Shown here in pieces: positions 60,862-64,000 of a stretch of DNA of 64,000 bases. Source of the DNA: Mitsuokella jalaludinii DSM 13811. GTDB taxonomy: Bacteria; Bacillota; Negativicutes; Selenomonadales; Selenomonadaceae. The stretch spans positions 1-64,000 of the forward strand of contig NZ_JNKR01000004.1 in assembly GCF_000702905.1 (NCBI RefSeq). Reading direction: 5' to 3'. A model generated the notes under the pieces. That model did no database searches. It had not been told where the DNA came from and saw only the letters and a program-made list of their open reading frames with translations. Each line of letters opens with the position of its first letter. The stretch's first letter is position 1. The position numbers and the translations under genes are program-made.

Positions 60862-62022
60862 GTGGAAAAGAAGAAGATCAAGGTCATGACGGTCTTCGGC
60901 ACGCGCCCGGAGGCAATCAAGATGGCACCAATCGTGCTCGAGCTCCAGAAGCATCCGGACACCATCCTGCCGGTCGTGGCCGTCACGGCACAGCATCGCG
61001 AGATGCTCGATCAGGTACTCAATCTCTTCCAGATCAAACCGGACCATGATCTCAACATCATGGCGGCCGGCCAGACACTTTTTGACATCACGACGCGAGC
61101 CATGATGGGCCTCGACAAGGTCCTGACGGAGGAGAAGCCGGACATCGTGCTCGTCCACGGCGACACGACGACGACATTCGCCGGCGCACTCGCTGCCTAT
61201 TACCATCAGACGGCCGTCGGCCACGTCGAGGCGGGCTTGCGCACCCACAACAAGTACTCGCCGTTCCCCGAGGAGATGAACCGCCGACTGACAGGCTGCA
61301 TCGCCGACCTCAACTTCGCGCCGACGAGCACGTCGGAGGCTAATCTGCTCGCAGAGAATGTGCCGCCCGAGTCCATCTTCGTCACGGGCAACACAGTCAT
61401 CGATGCGTTGCACCACACGGTGCGCGATGACTTTGACTTCCAGGAGGAAGCCCTCAAGGACGTCGACTTCCAAAACAAGCGCATCATCCTCGTCACGACG
61501 CACCGCCGCGAGAACCTCGGCGAGCCGATGCGCCATGTCTACAAGGCGCTCAAGCAGCTGACGGAGGAGTTCGACGACGTCGAGGTCGTCTTCCCCGTCC
61601 ACAAGAACCCGAAGGTCCGCGAAGTCGTCAACGAAGAACTCGGCGGGCTCGCGAAGGTCCACCTCATCGATCCGCTCGACTACGAGCCGTTTGCCAACCT
61701 CATGCACAAGGCGCACCTGATCCTCACGGATTCGGGCGGCGTCCAGGAGGAGGCGCCGGCGCTCGGTAAGCCGGTCCTCGTGCTGCGTGATACGACGGAG
61801 CGCCCGGAGGCAGTCGATGCCGGTACGGTCAAGCTCATCGGCACGGACCGCGAGCGCGTCTACGAAGAGGCGAAGAAGCTCTTGACGGACGAGGCGGAGT
61901 ACAGCCGCATGGCTGAATCGGTCAATCCGTACGGCGACGGCAAGGCAGCCGCGCGCATCATCCAGGCCATCCTCTACCACTACGGACTGGCAGACGGCCG
62001 ACCGGATGTCTTTGAAGGCTAA
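60862..62022 (+). CDS. wecB: UDP-N-acetylglucosamine 2-epimerase (non-hydrolysing)
   Basis: Forms UDP-N-acetylmannosamine. The 386-residue GT-B-fold protein has FGTRPEAIKMAP, TAQHREMLDQVL, VHGDTTTTFAGALAAYY, HVEAGLRTHNKYSPFPEEMNR-type sequence (shown in part), TTHRRENLG and TDSGGVQEEAPALGKPVLVLR, all diagnostic. The start is a GTG at 60862 after GAGGTC. No glycosyltransferase follows; a terminator stands 8 bases after the stop, so the rest of the polymer pathway is elsewhere. Confidence 0.95.
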   Translation: MEKKKIKVMTVFGTRPEAIKMAPIVLELQKHPDTILPVVAVTAQHREMLDQVLNLFQIKPDHDLNIMAAGQTLFDITTRAMMGLDKVLTEEKPDIVLVHGDTTTTFAGALAAYYHQTAVGHVEAGLRTHNKYSPFPEEMNRRLTGCIADLNFAPTSTSEANLLAENVPPESIFVTGNTVIDALHHTVRDDFDFQEEALKDVDFQNKRIILVTTHRRENLGEPMRHVYKALKQLTEEFDDVEVVFPVHKNPKVREVVNEELGGLAKVHLIDPLDYEPFANLMHKAHLILTDSGGVQEEAPALGKPVLVLRDTTERPEAVDAGTVKLIGTDRERVYEEAKKLLTDEAEYSRMAESVNPYGDGKAAARIIQAILYHYGLADGRPDVFEG

Positions 62023-62029
62023 GCGATAT

Positions 62030-62056
62030 AAGCCCTCCCTATGGGAGGGCTTTTTT
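62030..62056 (+). terminator. Terminator of wecA-wecB
   Basis: AAGCCCTCCC and GGGAGGGCTT form a 10-bp stem with a TAT-type loop and six Ts. Confidence 0.92.
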
Positions 62057-62167
62057 GGTACAAGCGCACCATAAATCCGATTTTGCAGTACGATGAAATT
62101 CTTTTATGTGCCTGTCGGTTTTTATCGAATCTGCAAGGTGCATGGTAGAATGAAAAGAGGGGTTCAA

Positions 62168-62425
62168 ATGGACGAGAAAAACAAGGACACGACGCATGAG
62201 ATGCTGCGCACGGGCCTGCGCCAGGCCATCAAGGCTTTCGCTGTCTTGAGTGGCGTCGGCATCTACCTCGCCGTCTTCGTCGGCATCTGTCTGTTCCTCG
62301 GGAATCTGGCGGACACGTATCTCTTGGGCGGCGGCTATGCAGGCAAGCTCACGGGCATCCTCGTCGGCTTCCCCGGCGCCTTCTACACCCTGTTCCGTCA
62401 GCTCAAGCAGAACGGGATTGTCTGA
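62168..62425 (+). CDS. AtpZ/AtpI-family small membrane protein
   Basis: 85 residues with two membrane helices (about 25-47 and 55-78) separated by a short GGGYAGKL loop, and a charged N-terminus. This is the AtpZ layout (magnesium/calcium-type two-helix protein encoded at ATP synthase operons). The ATG at 62168 follows AGAGGGG; upstream in-frame ATGs at 62093 and 62150 lack sites. It lies before the promoter of the main atp operon and may be separately transcribed. Confidence 0.82.
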   Translation: MDEKNKDTTHEMLRTGLRQAIKAFAVLSGVGIYLAVFVGICLFLGNLADTYLLGGGYAGKLTGILVGFPGAFYTLFRQLKQNGIV

Positions 62426-62484
62426 GGGAAGTCAGGCATCTTACTGTCGCAATCGCAAGACTTTTTTGTTTGGTGAAAAAAAGC

Positions 62485-62513
62485 TTGCCATCTGGGTGCC
62501 TATCGCATATAAT
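62485..62513 (+). promoter_or_regulatory. Promoter of the ATP synthase operon
   Basis: TTGCCA (62485-62490), 17 bp, TATAAT (62508-62513). It is followed by an unusually long untranslated leader. Confidence 0.82.
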
Positions 62514-62519
62514 AGTCAT

Positions 62520-62739
62520 TGCGATAAATCAATAGTAAACAATACCGATGATTTATCCTACTATAAATACTTCTTATCGATATTGTCCGTGATAATAGAA
62601 AACATCGATGCTTTCTTTTTGCAGATGGCAGGATTCTTGTCACGCATGTCGAATTGGAAGAAGAAAGAGGAGACCTTGGCTTCCTCGCATCCACATGATA
62701 TTCATCAAAGACGGCGCCTGCCGTCGTCAGAGGAGGAAT
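62520..62739 (+). promoter_or_regulatory. Long 5' leader of the atp operon
   Basis: About 220 bases between the promoter and atpI, AT-rich at first, then GC-rich. It contains ATAGTAAAC (also present in the mla palindrome) and small dyads such as ACATCGATGC. No known riboswitch core is recognised; a short frame starting at 62626 continues into the atpI region out of frame and shows no convincing start site. Confidence 0.4.
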
Positions 62740-63111
62740 ATGAAACAGATTTTATCGGTCTTCATGAAGCGCCTCGCGATTGCCCTTGGGCTTGCGGCGC
62801 TGATGATCGGCAGCCTTCTGCTCGCGAGAGGAGAAGGGCAGCTCATCGGCGCACTCTTCCTCGGCTATTTCGCGGCGCTGGTATTTGTCTGGAACATGGC
62901 CTGGCGCCTCTGGCGCCTGACGTACATGCAGAGTGGCGGCAAGAGGCAGATGCTCTGGGGCATGGTGCTCCGGATGCTCGTGCTCTTCCTCGTCCTGCTC
63001 GTCGCGGTGACGATCTCCGTACCGGTATTCCTCGTCACGGCGCTCGGTTTTCTCGTCTGCTATGGACTCGCCCTGTTCCTGCTGATCCACATGAACCTCG
63101 GTAAAAAATAA
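62740..63111 (+). CDS. atpI: ATP synthase subunit I (AtpI-like)
   Basis: 123 residues with four membrane helices (about 8-28, 35-52, 75-95, 98-118), the AtpI layout. AtpI proteins aid c-ring assembly or metal supply and are not part of the mature enzyme. The ATG at 62740 follows GAGGAGGAAT; a longer upstream frame has no ribosome site. Sequence conservation in this family is low, so the call rests mainly on topology and on atpB following. Confidence 0.8.
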   Translation: MKQILSVFMKRLAIALGLAALMIGSLLLARGEGQLIGALFLGYFAALVFVWNMAWRLWRLTYMQSGGKRQMLWGMVLRMLVLFLVLLVAVTISVPVFLVTALGFLVCYGLALFLLIHMNLGKK

Positions 63112-63143
63112 TTTGGGTTTTACCTAGGAGGGAGGTATAGGTT

Positions 63144-63821
63144 ATGCATGAAATTGGTGTTCGCGAAGTAGTGCATTTCGCCGGGTTGACATTCAACTGG
63201 GAGACCCTTTGCATGACTTGGCTCACGATGGCGATCGTCATCCTGATCTCATGGCTGGCAACGCGGAACCTCAAGATGATTCCGACGGGCTGGCAGAATG
63301 TGGTGGAGATCCTCGTCTCGTGGCTCGACACGCAGGTGAGCTCCATGATGGGCAAGCGGGGACTGTTCCTGGCGCCGTTCATCATGTCGCTGTTCATGTT
63401 CCTGCTGACGTCAAACTGGCTGGGACTCATCCCGACGTTGTCTTCGCCGACGAATGACTTGAACACCACCTTGGGGCTGGCGCTGCTCGTCGTCGTACTG
63501 GTACACGTACTGGGTGTCCACATGAAGGGCGGTCATTATATCGCGCATTTCTTCAAGCCGACGCCGGTATTTGTCATCATCAACGCGATCGAAGAGATTG
63601 CCAAGCCAATCACGCTGTCGTTCCGTCTATTCGGCAACATCCTGGCAGGTGAGATCTTGATCATCATCCTGCTCAAGCTGATGCCGATCTGGATGCCGAT
63701 CCCGTCAGTCATCTGGCTGGCATTCAGTATCTTTGTCGGCGGAGTCCAGGCGTTCATCTTCACGATGCTGTCGATGGCTTACCTTGCGAATGCAGTCAAG
63801 GAAGATGAAGAAGAGTCGTGA
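63144..63821 (+). CDS. atpB: ATP synthase Fo subunit a
   Basis: The 225-residue stator channel protein. Its essential arginine is R161 in SFRLFGNILAGE, and the IPTLSSPTNDLNTTLGLA and GGVQAFIFTMLSMAYL segments are family-typical. About five membrane helices. It faces the c-ring and conducts H+ or Na+. AGGAGGGAGG lies upstream of the ATG. atpE follows 77 bp later. Confidence 0.95.
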   Translation: MHEIGVREVVHFAGLTFNWETLCMTWLTMAIVILISWLATRNLKMIPTGWQNVVEILVSWLDTQVSSMMGKRGLFLAPFIMSLFMFLLTSNWLGLIPTLSSPTNDLNTTLGLALLVVVLVHVLGVHMKGGHYIAHFFKPTPVFVIINAIEEIAKPITLSFRLFGNILAGEILIIILLKLMPIWMPIPSVIWLAFSIFVGGVQAFIFTMLSMAYLANAVKEDEEES

Positions 63822-63898
63822 TGTCTGTCGCATGGTGTAAAAAAGCATTGTTCATTCCGTATTCTGTTTTTAATTGTTGAATCAAGGAGGATCTTTTC

Positions 63899-64000
63899 AT
63901 GGAAAACGCAATCATGGTCGCAGCAGCTCTCGTAGGTGCAGGTCTTTGCATGGGTTTGGCTGCAGTCGGCGCTGGCCTCGGTGATGGTCTTGTCACGAGC
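63899..64000 (+). CDS. atpE: ATP synthase Fo subunit c (cut by window end)
   Basis: The first 34 codons of the c subunit: MENAIMVAAALVGAGL and the glycine-rich helix 1 GAGLGDGLVTS. AAGGAGG precedes the ATG at 63899. The ion-carrying carboxylate of helix 2 lies outside the window. Residue D29 in GLGDG aligns with Q32 of the Na+-type Propionigenium protein, so an extra acidic ligand may be present on helix 1. Confidence 0.93.
   Translation, partial: MENAIMVAAALVGAGLCMGLAAVGAGLGDGLVTS

Noticed and set aside
62626-62760. Small open frame in the atp leader beginning MAGFLSRMSNW
   Set aside because: It has no good ribosome site and runs on into the atpI coding region out of frame; a leader peptide cannot be supported.
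1-64000. CRISPR array, prophage, toxin-antitoxin or defence system
   Set aside because: No regular direct repeats with spacers, phage structural genes, restriction, or toxin-like pairs were seen; apart from the IS30 fragment the window is core chromosome.

Overview
The window reads as chromosomal DNA of a diderm Firmicute of class Negativicutes, most likely a selenomonad (Selenomonas, Mitsuokella or a close relative; the genus cannot be settled from sequence alone). A full lipopolysaccharide, lipid A and outer-membrane assembly gene set lies beside Firmicute-style genes: UPF0291/YnzC, the DUF1385-prfA-prmC-tsaC run, sporeformer-type promoters and AGGAGG ribosome sites. Coding DNA is GC-rich with strong third-position bias, so long antisense reading frames are common and were discarded.

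Layout. Positions 1-320 hold the 5' end of an IS30-family insertion sequence. 384-3444 is a small sugar-nucleotide set (ugd, UDP-glucuronate 4-epimerase, an SDR). 3508-6000 has tRNA-Gly(CCC), a HAD phosphatase, a DEDDh exonuclease and pheA. 6047-12076 has a divergent ClpX-type ATPase, rpmE with a structured leader, then DUF1385-prfA-prmC-tsaC. 12100-12420 is a non-coding RNA on the minus strand that I assign to 6S RNA. 12578-22396 is mixed metabolism: a small orphan gene, an epimerase, ynzC, class I ribonucleotide reductase, diaminopimelate dehydrogenase, a LysR/racemase divergent pair, and serS. rnhA follows on the minus strand.

From 23324 to 58649 lies a nearly continuous plus-strand envelope supercluster: mlaEFD, tolC, tamB, a sigma factor, a proline-rich membrane protein, bamA, an unassigned outer-membrane protein, three Skp/OmpH paralogues, lpxD, a LpxL-type acyltransferase, lpxC, fabZ, lpxA, lpxI, lpxB, msbA, a waaA-lpxK fusion, kdsB, kdsA, kdsD, kdsC, a second LpxL-type acyltransferase, lptC, lptA, lptB, one LptF/G permease and a DUF3084 protein. 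Together these make Kdo2-lipid A, flip it, carry it to the outer membrane, fold beta-barrel proteins and move phospholipids across the envelope.

58757-62022 carries a RuvX-like protein, a deoxycytidylate deaminase-type enzyme, and wecA/wecB for undecaprenyl-linked polysaccharide. The window ends in the F1Fo ATP synthase operon (atpZ, atpI, atpB, start of atpE).

The points most worth following are: the sigma factor and adjacent membrane protein inside the outer-membrane cluster; the unassigned 440-residue outer-membrane protein next to bamA; the MlaD with a C-terminal beta-rich domain; three Skp paralogues with different anchors; the waaA-lpxK fusion; a perfect 10-bp-arm palindrome on the mla promoter; and an aspartate at a possible ion-binding position of the ATP synthase c subunit.
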